Positions 9,396-19,504 of a stretch of 64,000 nucleotides of DNA are shown here, piece after piece (position 1 is the first letter of the stretch; each line of letters opens with the position of its first letter). This DNA comes from Hyphomicrobiales bacterium (GTDB taxonomy: Bacteria > Pseudomonadota > Alphaproteobacteria > Rhizobiales > Beijerinckiaceae). The translations under genes were made by a program, and so were the position numbers. Under the pieces are notes generated by a model. It was not told the origin of the DNA. It worked only from the letters and a program-made list of their open reading frames with translations, and ran no database searches. The stretch is from positions 1-64,000 of the forward strand of contig JAQGKD010000072.1 in the NCBI GenBank assembly GCA_028290285.1, written 5' to 3'.

Positions 9396-9411
9396 TTAAA
9401 ATTTGGTTAAC
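9396..9411 (+). promoter_or_regulatory. CtrA-binding box between fliO and cckA
   Basis: TTAA-AATTTGG-TTAAC matches the full CtrA consensus TTAA-N7-TTAAC. It lies 110 bp from the fliO start and 272 bp before the chosen cckA start. A further half-site (GTTAACC) is near 9371. It suggests CtrA control of fliO, of cckA, or of both. Confidence 0.75.
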
Positions 9412-9682
9412 GAAAAAGGTGGACTGCCGCCGGGAGCGGCGCCCTTATCCACAATCTGCCGCGAAACTAGCAGATTGCCGTCACGAGGGAAGCTAAACGG
9501 TTCACTGAGTGTGGCTCAGATACGTCGGCGGCGCACAGGATGCTCTCCCACCCCAGACAGCGGTGCAAGACCTGGCCCCCGAGCCCCCCCGTGACGTTGC
9601 AATGGCGGGCCGTCCGCCCCATCCTGCGAGCGAATCGCCAGGCCTTGCCTTTAGCGCCTGCCCGCCAGATCAGGACGTGATC

Positions 9683-12190
9683 ATGAGTCAGATACCGACG
9701 TCCGCCGCGCTCGACCGGACGGAACGTACGGGAAGCCCGGGGCTCGTTCTCCTTCTCGCCGCCGTCCTCGTGGGCGCAGCGGCCTCTTTCTCGTTCCTAC
9801 CCCCGGATCAGGCCGGGCGCCTGACCATTGGCCTGCTGGCTTTCCTCGCCATCGTCGGCGTCGTCGGCCTGTTCGCCTATGCCGTCGGCTTTCTGCAATT
9901 CGCAGGTGAATCCGCGCGCAACGACGTCACCAAGCTGATTGCAGACACCGGCCCCGAAGGCCTGCTGGTGACTGAAGCCGATGCGCGCGTGGTCTATGCG
10001 AACGAGACCTACATGGCCCTTTCGGGCGCCCACGATCCGGCGGACCTCCGGACGGTGGAGCGCCTCTTCGCAGGCACGCCCGATGTTTCGGAAGCCGTCT
10101 ACCGGCTCGCCCAGGCCGCGCGCGAAAACAAGCGCGGCGCCGAGGAGCTTCGCCTGTCGCCCCCCCTTTCGGGAGAGGCCGCTGTCGGCTGGTATCGCAT
10201 CCGCGTGCGCCCGCTCGAGCGCTTCGGGCACAAGCGCGCGACGCTGTGGACCGTCGCCGATGTGACACGCGAGCGCGAACGGCACGAAAACGTCTTCCAG
10301 GAACTCCAGCACGCGATCGACTTCCTCGACCATGCCCCGGCCGGCTTCTTTTCCGCCGACGGCACGGGGGCGGTCTCCTATCTCAACGCGACCCTGGCCG
10401 GCTGGCTCGATTACGATCTGGCGCAGGTCGGGTCGGGCGGCCTGCGGCTCTCGGACATGGTGGCCGGCGACGGCGCAGCCCTCCTTTCGGCGATTTCGGG
10501 TGGCGCAGGCGAAGTGCGCACCGAACAGTTCGACGTCGATCTCAAGCGCCGCAACGGCCAGAGCCTGCCCGTTCGCCTGCTGCATCGCGTGGCTTTCGCG
10601 CATGATCGCACGCCGGGCCCCTCGCGCACGCTCGTCATCAACCGGGCACCCGGCGAGGAGCCGGCGGAAGATCTGCGCGCCGCCGAAGTTCGCTTCGCGC
10701 GCTTCTTCAACCAGACCCCTATGGCCATCGCAGCCGTCGACGACAAGGGGCGCATCGTGCGCGCCAATGCGGCCTTCGCGAAACTCTGCCCGGAAGCGCT
10801 GAAGGGCTCCGGCGAGAGCCGCAACGTCTATGGCGGTCTGGCTGAGCGCGATCACGAGCAACTGCGCAATGCGCTCCAGTCCGCCATCGCGGGCAAGAGC
10901 GAGATCGTCCCGGTCGATGCGGCGCTGGCCGGGGACAAGCCGCGCTCGGCGCGTTTCTTCGTCTCGGCGGCGGAAGACGGCGGCGACGGTACGCGAGCCA
11001 ACATCTATGCGCTGGACACGACCGAGCAGCGCACCCTTCAGGAGAGCTTCGCCCAGTCCCAGAAGATGCAGGCCATCGGGCAACTGGCCGGCGGCGTCGC
11101 GCACGACTTCAACAACGTGCTGACCGCCATCATCGGCTATTCCGACCTGCTGCTGGCAAACCACAGGCCGACCGACCCGTCCTTCCAGGACATCATGCAG
11201 ATCAAGCAGAACGCCAATCGCGCGGCCGGCCTTGTGCGCCAGCTGCTCGCTTTCTCGCGCCGCCAGACGCTTCGCCCGCAAGTGCTGCAACTCGGAGACG
11301 TCCTCGCCGACCTGCAAATGCTTCTGCGCCGCCTCGTCGGCGAGAAGATCGAGCTGGATCTCAAGCACGGTCGGGATCTCTGGCTGGTCAAGGCGGACAT
11401 CAACCAGTTCGAACAGGTGATCGTGAACCTCGTCGTCAATGCGCGCGACGCCATGCCGGACGGCGGCAAAATCCACGTCCGCACGAAGAACGTGACCGCC
11501 GCCGAATGCGATGCCTACGATGAAACTTCGCTGGTCGCGGCCGACTTCGTGGTGATCGAAGTCGAGGACACGGGCACGGGCATTCCCGACGACGTGAAGG
11601 ACAAGATCTTCGAGCCCTTCTTCACAACCAAAGAAGTCGGCAAGGGCACGGGCCTCGGCCTCTCCATGGTTTACGGCATCGTGAAGCAGACGGGCGGCTG
11701 GGTGTTCTGCGATTCGGAGTCGGGCCGCGGCACGACATTCCGCATTTTCCTGCCCCGCCACATCGCCCTGCCCGAAGAACAGATCAAGAAGGAGGTCGTC
11801 AAGGCGCCCGCAGCCGACCTCACCGGACATGGCACCATTCTGCTCGTCGAGGACGAAGAGGCCGTCCGCGCCTTCGGCGCCCGCGCTCTCGCCTCACGCG
11901 GCTACACGGTGCTCGAAGCCGCGTCCGGCGTCGAGGCCCTGCAGGTGGTGGAAGACGCACAGGGGAAGATCGACCTCATCGTCTCCGATGTCGTCATGCC
12001 CGAGATGGACGGCCCGACCATGTTCGGCGAACTGCGCAAGCGCGGCATCAAGGCCAAGGTCATCTTCGTGTCGGGTTATGCGGAAGATGCCTTCGCCAAG
12101 AACCTGCCCGAAGGCGAGGAATTCGGCTTTCTGCCCAAGCCCTTCACGCTGAAGCAGCTGGTCGAGGCGGTAAAGGGCGCGGTGGGCTGA
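9683..12190 (+). CDS. cckA: Cell-cycle hybrid histidine kinase CckA
   Basis: An 835-residue hybrid kinase/phosphatase that sits at the top of the CckA–ChpT–CtrA phosphorelay. Two N-terminal transmembrane helices ([39 protein letters not shown]) precede PAS-like sensor domains, a HisKA domain with phospho-acceptor His474 in [19 protein letters not shown], a HATPase domain ([38 protein letters not shown]), and a C-terminal receiver with phospho-acceptor Asp769 in [12 protein letters not shown] and the usual Lys in LPKPF. The start at 9683 has AGGA at proper spacing; the frame is open further upstream to 9509. The gene is intact, although a mobile element begins 60 bp after its stop. Confidence 0.96.
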   Translation: MSQIPTSAALDRTERTGSPGLVLLLAAVLVGAAASFSFLPPDQAGRLTIGLLAFLAIVGVVGLFAYAVGFLQFAGESARNDVTKLIADTGPEGLLVTEADARVVYANETYMALSGAHDPADLRTVERLFAGTPDVSEAVYRLAQAARENKRGAEELRLSPPLSGEAAVGWYRIRVRPLERFGHKRATLWTVADVTRERERHENVFQELQHAIDFLDHAPAGFFSADGTGAVSYLNATLAGWLDYDLAQVGSGGLRLSDMVAGDGAALLSAISGGAGEVRTEQFDVDLKRRNGQSLPVRLLHRVAFAHDRTPGPSRTLVINRAPGEEPAEDLRAAEVRFARFFNQTPMAIAAVDDKGRIVRANAAFAKLCPEALKGSGESRNVYGGLAERDHEQLRNALQSAIAGKSEIVPVDAALAGDKPRSARFFVSAAEDGGDGTRANIYALDTTEQRTLQESFAQSQKMQAIGQLAGGVAHDFNNVLTAIIGYSDLLLANHRPTDPSFQDIMQIKQNANRAAGLVRQLLAFSRRQTLRPQVLQLGDVLADLQMLLRRLVGEKIELDLKHGRDLWLVKADINQFEQVIVNLVVNARDAMPDGGKIHVRTKNVTAAECDAYDETSLVAADFVVIEVEDTGTGIPDDVKDKIFEPFFTTKEVGKGTGLGLSMVYGIVKQTGGWVFCDSESGRGTTFRIFLPRHIALPEEQIKKEVVKAPAADLTGHGTILLVEDEEAVRAFGARALASRGYTVLEAASGVEALQVVEDAQGKIDLIVSDVVMPEMDGPTMFGELRKRGIKAKVIFVSGYAEDAFAKNLPEGEEFGFLPKPFTLKQLVEAVKGAVG

Positions 12191-12249
12191 GGTCCGCCGC
12201 TTCAGACTTTCCCTTCTCAACCCGGCGATCACGATGCGTGAAATTCTGA

Positions 12250-12263
12250 CAGGAGAACAAAAA
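12250..12263 (+). repeat. 14-bp target-site duplication, left copy
   Basis: CAGGAGAACAAAAA, repeated perfectly at 27450–27463 in direct orientation. The bases on either side differ between the two copies, so the repeat is exactly 14 bp. The left terminal inverted repeat starts at the next base. The copy contains one LexA half-site (GAAC) but no second half, so it is not an operator. Confidence 0.9.
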
Positions 12264-12305
12264 GGGATAAGGCGATCTCGTCGGCCAGCCACGTTTTGGG
12301 CACCC
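12264..12305 (+). repeat. Left terminal inverted repeat (42 bp)
   Basis: It starts GGGATAA and ends TTTGGGCACCC. Compared with the reverse complement of 27408–27449, 32 of 42 bases are identical without gaps; both outermost 7 bp and both innermost 11 bp are identical, while the middle has 10 mismatches. It abuts the 14-bp duplication exactly. Confidence 0.88.
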
Positions 12306-12617
12306 TGGCAGCGCCCGGTGTGGCGAAGAGGGTGCATTCTCCTGCCATGCACTGGAACGCGATGCCGGTGATTGCGCCTAGGTCAGCGATTTTCTGTAGC
12401 TTAGCCATTGCTCCGCAGGCTAGTGACCGATGACGACATTGCGGGCGCGCCGCGTATCTTTTTAAAAAAGGTTCTGGTCTGTGAGTCGCAGCAGGCTGGT
12501 TAAGGGGGGCTCGGATTAGATGCTGTCGCGTTTTGGATCGGGGACCACGCCACAATTATTCATACAGCCGTTGGCTCCAGTCGATCGTCCGAGGCCTTTT
12601 TTTCATCGGATCCCGTA
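12306..12617. other. Element left-end leader without a supported gene
   Basis: This stretch of 312 bp lies between the left inverted repeat and drt3a. It presumably holds the drt3 promoter. A minus-strand frame beginning at 12408 could encode about 59 residues but would run out through the inverted repeat and the target duplication, and has no good ribosome-binding site, so it is not called. No ACACAC-type template was found here. Confidence 0.4.
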
Positions 12618-13850
12618 ATGTACGACGCAACGATTCATCTGGGTACAATCGCTCGGCAGTTTCAAAAGGCAGACTTTGTCGACGACCCCGATCTCCTGGA
12701 CGATGCCTATAGATTGAGGTTCATAGAACGTGCGGTCTCGATCGGCCAAGTGGGCTTTAAAGCGCTAACGCTGACCAAAAGTCTTTTACGCGGGAAAACC
12801 GTATATCAGCTATCCGATCTAGCTGAGTTGCTGGTCCTTCGCCACCTTACTAGTAACATCCGTAGGGTGACCGGGGTTCGACAGGACAACAGGCCTTTCA
12901 TAGTTGATTGCATACGGTCCCTCATGAGGGAGGGCACGCCATTTCGTGTTTATAAGTATGATATTAAGGAATTCTATGAATCAGTGGTCATCTCGGATAT
13001 AATTTCGCATCTTCATGATGATGTTGCCTTTTCTGGGCAGGCGGTCCGGACACTAGCATCATTTTTCGAACAGCTGGAAAATAATGGCGTCTCTGGACTT
13101 CCACGCGGGCTGGCACTAAGCGCCACTCTGGCAGAATACTTGATGCGTTCATTCGATTATAAATTGAGCCGTTATAAATGCGTCCAGTATTTTTCGCGGT
13201 TTGTAGACGACATTATCATCGTCACGAACTTTGAAACCCCCGCTAATAAAATTCATGAAGCTGCATCAAATGCCTTGCCTTCGGGGTTGAGTTTCAACAG
13301 TAAGTCCAAATCGATGGTCTACAAGCCATTCGAAAAAAAGAACACCTCAGTAGATGAGGGCGATTTCGAGTTTCTGGGCTATCGCTTCGCGGTCTCACAA
13401 GCACATCGACTTGATCAGAGTATTGCGCGAACGGTCCGGGTAGATATGGCCGCGAGTAAGGTGCGGAGGATCAAAACGCGCCTAATTCATGCGGTGCTCC
13501 AATACCGGCGAGATAATAATTTTACCGATCTCTTATCCCGTTGTAGGCTTTTAACGGGTAATTTCAGAATGATAGACCGCAAAGCGGGTTCTTATCGATT
13601 GTCTGGAATTTACTTTAGCTACCCGTTGATCGACATTGATGGATCCGAATCGATGAAAGAGCTAGATGAGTTTATCCGTAAGCTCGTATCCAGCCCTCAT
13701 TCAAGGAACGCACTGCGACCCAATCTAAGTCGATCGCAACAAATAGAGCTTATGAGACTAACATTTCGCTCCGGGTTCAAGAATAAACGTTTTTATCATT
13801 TCCGGCCGAAACGCTTGGCCGAACTGAGAGCATGTTGGGCCTATGCGTAA
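12618..13850 (+). CDS. drt3a: Antiviral reverse transcriptase Drt3a (UG3-like)
   Basis: A 410-residue reverse transcriptase. The palm motif YKYDIKEFYES places the first catalytic aspartate at Asp115, and SRFVDDIIIV supplies the catalytic pair Asp197/Asp198 (FVDD at 195–198). The next motif, DFEFLGYRF, follows at about residues 250–260. There is no maturase or endonuclease domain, so it is not a group II intron or LINE-type enzyme. Size and an immediate overlap with a second, longer RT gene match defence-associated RT type 3 (Drt3a about 400, Drt3b about 650 residues). As I recall from published DRT3 work, Drt3a copies an ACACAC template in a partner ncRNA to make repetitive DNA. Codon use is much more AT-rich than in cckA, consistent with transfer. 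Confidence 0.82.
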   Translation: MYDATIHLGTIARQFQKADFVDDPDLLDDAYRLRFIERAVSIGQVGFKALTLTKSLLRGKTVYQLSDLAELLVLRHLTSNIRRVTGVRQDNRPFIVDCIRSLMREGTPFRVYKYDIKEFYESVVISDIISHLHDDVAFSGQAVRTLASFFEQLENNGVSGLPRGLALSATLAEYLMRSFDYKLSRYKCVQYFSRFVDDIIIVTNFETPANKIHEAASNALPSGLSFNSKSKSMVYKPFEKKNTSVDEGDFEFLGYRFAVSQAHRLDQSIARTVRVDMAASKVRRIKTRLIHAVLQYRRDNNFTDLLSRCRLLTGNFRMIDRKAGSYRLSGIYFSYPLIDIDGSESMKELDEFIRKLVSSPHSRNALRPNLSRSQQIELMRLTFRSGFKNKRFYHFRPKRLAELRACWAYA

Positions 13851-15816
13851 GAGAATCATCTCGAAAGCGAACATACACAAATCGGATTATCTGCGAGCGC
13901 TAGTTAGCGATACGCTTCCAGGCGATATACCCATCATCGTGTCGAACGACGGCTTCTATAAGAACCTTAAGAGAGATACACTGGGTGACCCTCATCGACA
14001 GGAATTTATTGAAAAGGTGATGTCGCCTCTACGGCCCTACACGGCCCCGTATAGGTTTAATGTTTTGCGCGGGGGAGCTGGAACGAGGCGATTGAGCCTT
14101 ACTCATCCGTCTGCGCAATACGCAGTGGCGCGCTTCTATGAAACTTTCTCAAATTTGATTTGCTACTATTGCCGTAAATCGCCTGCATCAATTAGGTCGC
14201 CCGAGAAGGTCGGCAGCCTTTTTTTCGTCCGAGGCCCAGCGAGTGAGAAGAATAAACTGAAAGGGGCTGGAATCGATACAACTGACATCGAGACATCAGT
14301 ATCTAACCCAGCTTCCTTTTTTTCCTATCGAGGCTATGATCGAGCATATAAATTCTTTAGTTCGACTGATTACATGCGATTGGAAAAGCGATACACTGTG
14401 ATGCATTTTGCTGATGTTGCAAAGTGCTTTAGCAGCATTTACACTCATACGCTATTCTGGGCAGTCGCAGACGTTCAAACGGCGAAAGACAATACCAAAA
14501 GCAATAGCTTCAGTAATCAATTTGATCGATTGATGCAGTCGATGAACTTTAACGAGACGAATGGCATCTGCGTTGGTGCTGAAGTCAGCCGTGTGTTCGC
14601 TGAACTGATCTTAAGTGAAGTCGATCTAAGGATCGTCGAGAAAATGGGGAACCACAATCTTCAGCACCGCGTGCACTATGAATTTAAACGCTACGTCGAC
14701 GACTACTATCTGTTTGCGGAAAATGAACACGCAGGAAGCCGCCTCCTTGCGGCGGTCAGCTTGGCACTCTCGGAGTTTAACTTACACTTAAACGAACAAA
14801 AGACGGTTGAGGTGAAGCGACCATTTATCACAAAAAAAACCAGATTGGTTAGGTCGTCGAATGATAGCCTAAGCGAATTTTTTGAACGTTTTATTGGTTT
14901 CGCGCAGCACCCCGACGGATCCTTTTCGTTTCCAAAACGCATACGGCGGTCGGCGCCTTTGCTACGATCTCTCCTTGATTCAATAAAGTCGACTTGCTTT
15001 GACCTTGATTCTGGTTACGAAGGCGCTTCAAATTATGTGATAGGAGCGCTATCCAGTCGCGTCACTGCTTTAGTCGAAGATTTCCAAAAGGGTGTCACAA
15101 TCAAAGAGGCTTCTACTGAGGAGTACGTTGCTGCGATAATGCTGTTGCTAGAGGCGATCTATTTCTTCTACAATGTCAACCCGACAGTTGCGTCCTCGTT
15201 GAGGGTCGCGCAGGCTGCGATACAATCGGCTAACTTTATTAAAAAAGAAATTCCTCATCGATCCGCATATCTTGGCGAGCAAATCGTCCGATGGACCTTC
15301 CAGTTTATAAAAAGTCTAAGCGGAACGACAGCTCATAGCGATGCTGACTGCGTTCCGCTCGAAGCGCTTAACATACTTTTGGTTTTAGGAGAGGTGGGAC
15401 GTGAAGACGCGTTAGCCAAAAAAGCAATATCAGATTTTTGCGGAAGTGTTAAAAATCTTCAATATTTCGAGATCGTTTCATTTCTCTTTTGCATGAGGGA
15501 CGACCCGGAGTTCGCTACTTTGCGCAACGACTTGGTCCTGCGATCACGCAGCCTAATTAGCTCCGGTTTGGGAGTGCGTGTTGATGCCCAAGCTGCCCAT
15601 CTTGCACTCGATCTCCTAGCGTGCCCGTACATAGACGTAAAAGTACGAGGGGAGCTGTTTGCTGAACTGCGAGCAGGTGTGCAACTTGGTAAAATATCCA
15701 AGGTTGCGTCAGAGGAAGCCGCGAAAGCTTTCGAGGCAGATCCATGGTTTGTTAACTGGCGAGAGGCCGATCTCCTCCGGATGATTCGCAAGAAAGAATT
15801 GAGCGAAGTTTACTAA
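13843..15816 (+). CDS. drt3b: Antiviral reverse transcriptase Drt3b (UG8-like)
   Basis: A 657-residue second RT whose ATG lies 8 bp inside the end of drt3a, so translation is coupled. Palm motifs: HFADVAKCFSSIY with Asp191, and EFKRYVDDYYLFAE with YVDD at 284–287 (Asp286/Asp287), followed by FNLHLNEQKTVEVKRP. The C-terminal 300 or so residues are helical with no domain I recognise, typical of UG-group RTs. Paired RTs of this order and size define DRT3. In the published system, as I recall, Drt3b makes the complementary strand without a nucleic-acid template. Both catalytic centres here look intact, unlike several other genes of the element. Confidence 0.82.
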   Translation: MRKRIISKANIHKSDYLRALVSDTLPGDIPIIVSNDGFYKNLKRDTLGDPHRQEFIEKVMSPLRPYTAPYRFNVLRGGAGTRRLSLTHPSAQYAVARFYETFSNLICYYCRKSPASIRSPEKVGSLFFVRGPASEKNKLKGAGIDTTDIETSVSNPASFFSYRGYDRAYKFFSSTDYMRLEKRYTVMHFADVAKCFSSIYTHTLFWAVADVQTAKDNTKSNSFSNQFDRLMQSMNFNETNGICVGAEVSRVFAELILSEVDLRIVEKMGNHNLQHRVHYEFKRYVDDYYLFAENEHAGSRLLAAVSLALSEFNLHLNEQKTVEVKRPFITKKTRLVRSSNDSLSEFFERFIGFAQHPDGSFSFPKRIRRSAPLLRSLLDSIKSTCFDLDSGYEGASNYVIGALSSRVTALVEDFQKGVTIKEASTEEYVAAIMLLLEAIYFFYNVNPTVASSLRVAQAAIQSANFIKKEIPHRSAYLGEQIVRWTFQFIKSLSGTTAHSDADCVPLEALNILLVLGEVGREDALAKKAISDFCGSVKNLQYFEIVSFLFCMRDDPEFATLRNDLVLRSRSLISSGLGVRVDAQAAHLALDLLACPYIDVKVRGELFAELRAGVQLGKISKVASEEAAKAFEADPWFVNWREADLLRMIRKKELSEVY

Positions 15817-15829
15817 GCGGTATATGCTG

Positions 15830-16170
15830 GCAATGGAACCTGATTCTCGGCTTCAGGTCTGCGCAAGTAGACTTCATACTGCCCATTCGACGTCGAAGTT
15901 CAAATTTGGCGCCGCCGCGCGAGTGATGCAGAGCACGAGAGTGTACACACCAAATGCGGAGAGTCTGGTTCCAACCTGTCCATAATTTAGTGTGCCTGGC
16001 GGCCCTTCGCGTGCTTTTCAAAAACAAAGCAGTGATAACCACCGGCAGGTGCAGCGCGCATCTGCCGGCTCAAACGGGCCTGTGGAATGGTTGGTCTGCA
16101 GAATCATCCATAGCGATGGCTGGATAATTCGATCGCGCTGGGAGCATGTGCATCGGTTGTGTGATTTCGA
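15830..16170 (+). ncRNA. Candidate DRT3 non-coding RNA with ACACAC template
   Basis: The stretch between drt3b and the convergent polB has no supported gene but shows RNA-like structure on the plus strand. A strong hairpin at 16042–16068 pairs CCGGCAGGTGC with GCATCTGCCGG across a 5-nt loop; a smaller one (CCAT-AGCG-ATGG) lies near 16110–16121. Upstream of these, at 15945–15950, is ACACAC, the dinucleotide template I recall for the DRT3 ncRNA. The exact ends are guesses. RNA sequencing or a covariance search against known DRT3 ncRNAs would decide. Confidence 0.5.
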
Positions 16171-16192
16171 CTGAGTCTGACGAACGCCAGGG

Positions 16193-19100
16193 TCAATCAG
16201 ATTTTTGATATTCGCTGCTTAATTCTTCTAGGCGAGCCTCCAGATTTGCGGTGATCGGTCTTTCTCCACTTAGAACGCGGCCAAGGTACGGACCGGTAAC
16301 TTTCAGCCGCTTCGCCAATTTGTTCCGACCTCCGAGCCGTTCTCGCATCGCAACAAGCCTTCTTGGCCCAAGCTCGGCTTCAGACTTCATCGCGTCTGAG
16401 CTCAGCCTAAGCTCCACGACAGCTTGAACGAGATTTAGGAGCGATTCTGCTGAAATAGTCGTCCCGGCTCGTAAGCTCGCCAGGGTGTGATGCGAGACCC
16501 CGGCGCCCTCGCAGAGCGCCCTGTCGCTGATCCGGAACTCGGCCTGCATCTTTGAGACAAAGGCTGAGAGCTTGGGTGCCGAGCTCGAATCCAATGGATG
16601 CGCGCTCGGTCCCGCGTCCGCTCCGATGAACTCGTGTTCCTCGATATTGTCGGATTCCTTGCCGATGGGCTGCAGGGCGATGGCCTGAACGTGACGACGC
16701 TTTAGCGGACCTCGCTGTTCATATTCACCACCCCAAAACTTTGTCTCCTGATGAAGGTGGTACCGGATCAGACTGCGACCGTGCGACTTCAACCAGGAGG
16801 CTGGAACAGGCAAATCCTGCAAACGGTCAAAGGCGTGGTCCTTCGCTTCCATAGCTCGCGTGAAATACGGAGCCGCGGGCCGTGGCTCACGTCGATACCA
16901 AAGCTCGTTTGCGAGCGCTGCTGGATCGTCCTTCGCCATTTCCAATCGTGATTTGGCCTGGAGTGACAAAAGGAACCCAAACGGAAATATCCGCTCTCCC
17001 TCAATGTGTCGCCCGTTGTAGCCATTGAACCAAGCCAGCAGCTCGGGTGTCGTCGCCGCATAGGGGCTCGCTGCGGCGACATCAAACGCTTGCATTGCCA
17101 TAAAGGACGTCTGATCGGGCGTCTCGCTCTCGGCCGCTCTGATAATTTCCTTCCACAGATCCTCCTGCCACAAGGGTAGGCCAATCCGCTGGATGCGGTC
17201 GCGGCGCTCATGGGCTGGTTCATCGTAGGGTGGGAGCAAGTGCCCAAGGCCATGGCCCGAAGCTTTTCGGATCATTGGTGCTCCATCCTTCCGGTTGAAA
17301 AGGACGTACCGCTTAGCCGAGATCGCCAGGCACAAGGGGGGATCTAGGACATCGATGTCACGATCCCGACCAATCGGGAAGTTTACCTTTTCAAGCTGCA
17401 GAATGGGCCGGGTCTCCCCATAGGGGTTCAGGTCCTTGAACCATGCGTGGACTTGGAGGGCACGAGCCTCGAACTCATCTTGGGGCAAGCCGTTGATGTT
17501 GGCGATCGCCATGCTGTCGGTGTCGCAGAAGGCCCAATCAAGGCCTTGGGCGATGACCTGACGCTCCGCGAGTGCCAACATTAGGCGAGCGGCGCCGGTG
17601 ATCAGCGTTCCGAGGAGTGGATGGAAGTATGCTCCCGGCTTTTCGAATTTCTTCGATTTGAACTTGATCGGTCGCGGCTGCGCGCCATAGGCGACCATGG
17701 GCTTTGCCGCGTCGTAATCTTCAACATTCAATTCGACGAAAATTCCGTAGCTGGTCGAATTTGCGAGGATCTTGATTCCAAGCTGGTCACTTTCGAGCGC
17801 CGCTTTTTCCTGTTCGGGGGCGGTTTTCGCTTTCTTCCTCACCGCGCTCCGGTGAATAATCAGGGTTCTGTAGAAATCGTCAGACGCGGGGTTGATCGTT
17901 TCCCCGGCGATTTGAATGGTTCGTAGACCCTCTTGCTGCTCCAATGGCTCGAAGCGGATGGTGCGAACCACTTCTGGAGCACGGCCCGTGAGAATCTTCG
18001 AAACCAAGACATCGGCCAGGGTGAACCAGAGTGGATCGTCCCCGGTCAGATAGTTGAGCCCGATTGTCGACGGTTCCTCCCGCGTGTAATTTGCCCGAAC
18101 TGGAAAAATGTCTTCTTTGGGAGAGACTTGAACGAGCACGGCGAGGTCCGACCAGGCCGACTTTTCGCGCAGGCGTTCGATCAACTCTTCCGGCGACCTG
18201 TCGAGCATTGCGCGGACTTGATCACTGTCATCGCGGTAGCTGACACCTCGCGCGCAAACGAACTTCCACAACCCCATCAGCGTGCAGACTGTGGGGTACA
18301 TGGATAAAAAATCGCAATGGATCACGGGAACGATCTGTCGCCTGATGTGAACTTCAGCGCGTCCGCCATAATAGGCGCTCAGAATATTTCCGACGATTTC
18401 GGGCGGGAAATCTGGTTGCAGCTTGCGCCATGGCCGTATGTTCATGGCCTTCAGATAGGCCTTACCGAGGCTCGCTTCGCTATAGAGATCATAGAGACCA
18501 GTTTCGTCCAGTCCGAATGTTTCGAAGCGTTTCGCGAGCGAATCGAAACATTCCCATGTCGTCTGGACGTCGCGCAGGCCGTACCGGATGTAGTCTTCTG
18601 TAAGCGGCCCTCCATGTTCCTCAGACGGCGCTTTTTCGGTAGGTACCTTCAAAAGTTCGGAGAGGCTTGCGAGCGAGTGTGAGCCGCTCGTGATCGCTGC
18701 TGCGAGTGTCTTGACGTCGACGAAATATCCGCGGTCGACGTCCGCCCTCTCCTCGCTCTCGTGAGGGGCATCGGCAGCAATACCGTCGGATTTGCCTTTT
18801 TTCTCGGGTCGGACGCCAGTGAAGCGGATCATCGCAGCGCGTTGCGAGAGGTGTTTTACCGCAACCGCTGGGTTCCCATCTTTGTCAGAGAGAGTGAGGC
18901 TGAACCCGCCGCGCATGCTGCGTCGTGCGCTGGCGTGTCGAATGGCGCTACGCGGCAAATCAAATGGCAGGTTGAAGCCGACGATCTGCGCCCCGACAGC
19001 ATAGCCCGACGCATAGAAGACCTCGTCGACGAATTCGGCCCGCGTCAGGAGGCGAATGCGCTCGGCGTCGGGGCCGGATTCCTCACTCGCTATGCTGCGC

Positions 19101-19504
19101 CGGAGGAGGTCCAGTTCGGGCTCTGACAGGGTTGCGGGTTCGTAGAAAGCGCCTCGTTCCCAAAGCTGCCCTTTGTGGCGCAACTGATATCCACCGAAGC
19201 GCAACCGCTGATCCGGTGTGGTGCGGGTCTCACAATCAAAAATCAAAACCCAATCACTCGGGGGAAGCCGACGACTTTCGCCCTCGAATTGGCTGCGCTG
19301 GGAAGCCTTTGTCCCGTCCACTCTAGCTCGCTTTTGCGAGGAATCCGGTTCTCGCGCGACATAGGCGCGCAAAGAAATGACAAGGTGGTCGATCGGAACT
19401 GATGGGTTCGTCTCAAGCTCGCGATCGACCGACCCGATCGCGTCATTCTCCGATTTCGTGAGCCAACGTAGCCAAGGTGGCACCCAAGCACTTATGCAGA
19501 GCAC
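16193..19504 (-). CDS. Family-B DNA polymerase with N-terminal exonuclease and C-terminal HTH domains
   Basis: A protein of up to 1103 residues. The N-terminal 3'-5' exonuclease has all three motifs: IFDCET (Asp90, Glu92), GFNLPFDL (Asn178, Asp182) and YGLRD (Tyr308, Asp312). The polymerase has motif A DFLSMYP (Asp398), motif B KILANSTSYG (Lys577, Tyr585) and motif C CDTDS (Asp660, Asp662). The last 110 or so residues contain two XRE-like HTH segments (ISDRALCEGAGVSHHTLASLR; NKLAKRLKVTGPYLGRVL). It is the last gene of a three-gene operon with the HNH-like and HTH genes, overlapping the former by 62 bp; a GTG at 19483 is an alternative start. PolB is a standard casposon gene, thought to replicate or repair the element; an antiviral role is possible. 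Confidence 0.85.
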   Translation of the reverse strand: MLCISAWVPPWLRWLTKSENDAIGSVDRELETNPSVPIDHLVISLRAYVAREPDSSQKRARVDGTKASQRSQFEGESRRLPPSDWVLIFDCETRTTPDQRLRFGGYQLRHKGQLWERGAFYEPATLSEPELDLLRRSIASEESGPDAERIRLLTRAEFVDEVFYASGYAVGAQIVGFNLPFDLPRSAIRHASARRSMRGGFSLTLSDKDGNPAVAVKHLSQRAAMIRFTGVRPEKKGKSDGIAADAPHESEERADVDRGYFVDVKTLAAAITSGSHSLASLSELLKVPTEKAPSEEHGGPLTEDYIRYGLRDVQTTWECFDSLAKRFETFGLDETGLYDLYSEASLGKAYLKAMNIRPWRKLQPDFPPEIVGNILSAYYGGRAEVHIRRQIVPVIHCDFLSMYPTVCTLMGLWKFVCARGVSYRDDSDQVRAMLDRSPEELIERLREKSAWSDLAVLVQVSPKEDIFPVRANYTREEPSTIGLNYLTGDDPLWFTLADVLVSKILTGRAPEVVRTIRFEPLEQQEGLRTIQIAGETINPASDDFYRTLIIHRSAVRKKAKTAPEQEKAALESDQLGIKILANSTSYGIFVELNVEDYDAAKPMVAYGAQPRPIKFKSKKFEKPGAYFHPLLGTLITGAARLMLALAERQVIAQGLDWAFCDTDSMAIANINGLPQDEFEARALQVHAWFKDLNPYGETRPILQLEKVNFPIGRDRDIDVLDPPLCLAISAKRYVLFNRKDGAPMIRKASGHGLGHLLPPYDEPAHERRDRIQRIGLPLWQEDLWKEIIRAAESETPDQTSFMAMQAFDVAAASPYAATTPELLAWFNGYNGRHIEGERIFPFGFLLSLQAKSRLEMAKDDPAALANELWYRREPRPAAPYFTRAMEAKDHAFDRLQDLPVPASWLKSHGRSLIRYHLHQETKFWGGEYEQRGPLKRRHVQAIALQPIGKESDNIEEHEFIGADAGPSAHPLDSSSAPKLSAFVSKMQAEFRISDRALCEGAGVSHHTLASLRAGTTISAESLLNLVQAVVELRLSSDAMKSEAELGPRRLVAMRERLGGRNKLAKRLKVTGPYLGRVLSGERPITANLEARLEELSSEYQKSD

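Noticed and set aside
12229..12408. A minus-strand frame of about 59 codons at the left end of the element
   Set aside because: It runs through the inverted repeat and target duplication into host DNA, has poor start signals, and resembles nothing known.
12618..15816. Retron or group II intron origin for the RT genes
   Set aside because: There is no msr/msd-like inverted repeat before the first RT and no maturase or intron structure. Two overlapping RTs of these sizes fit DRT3.
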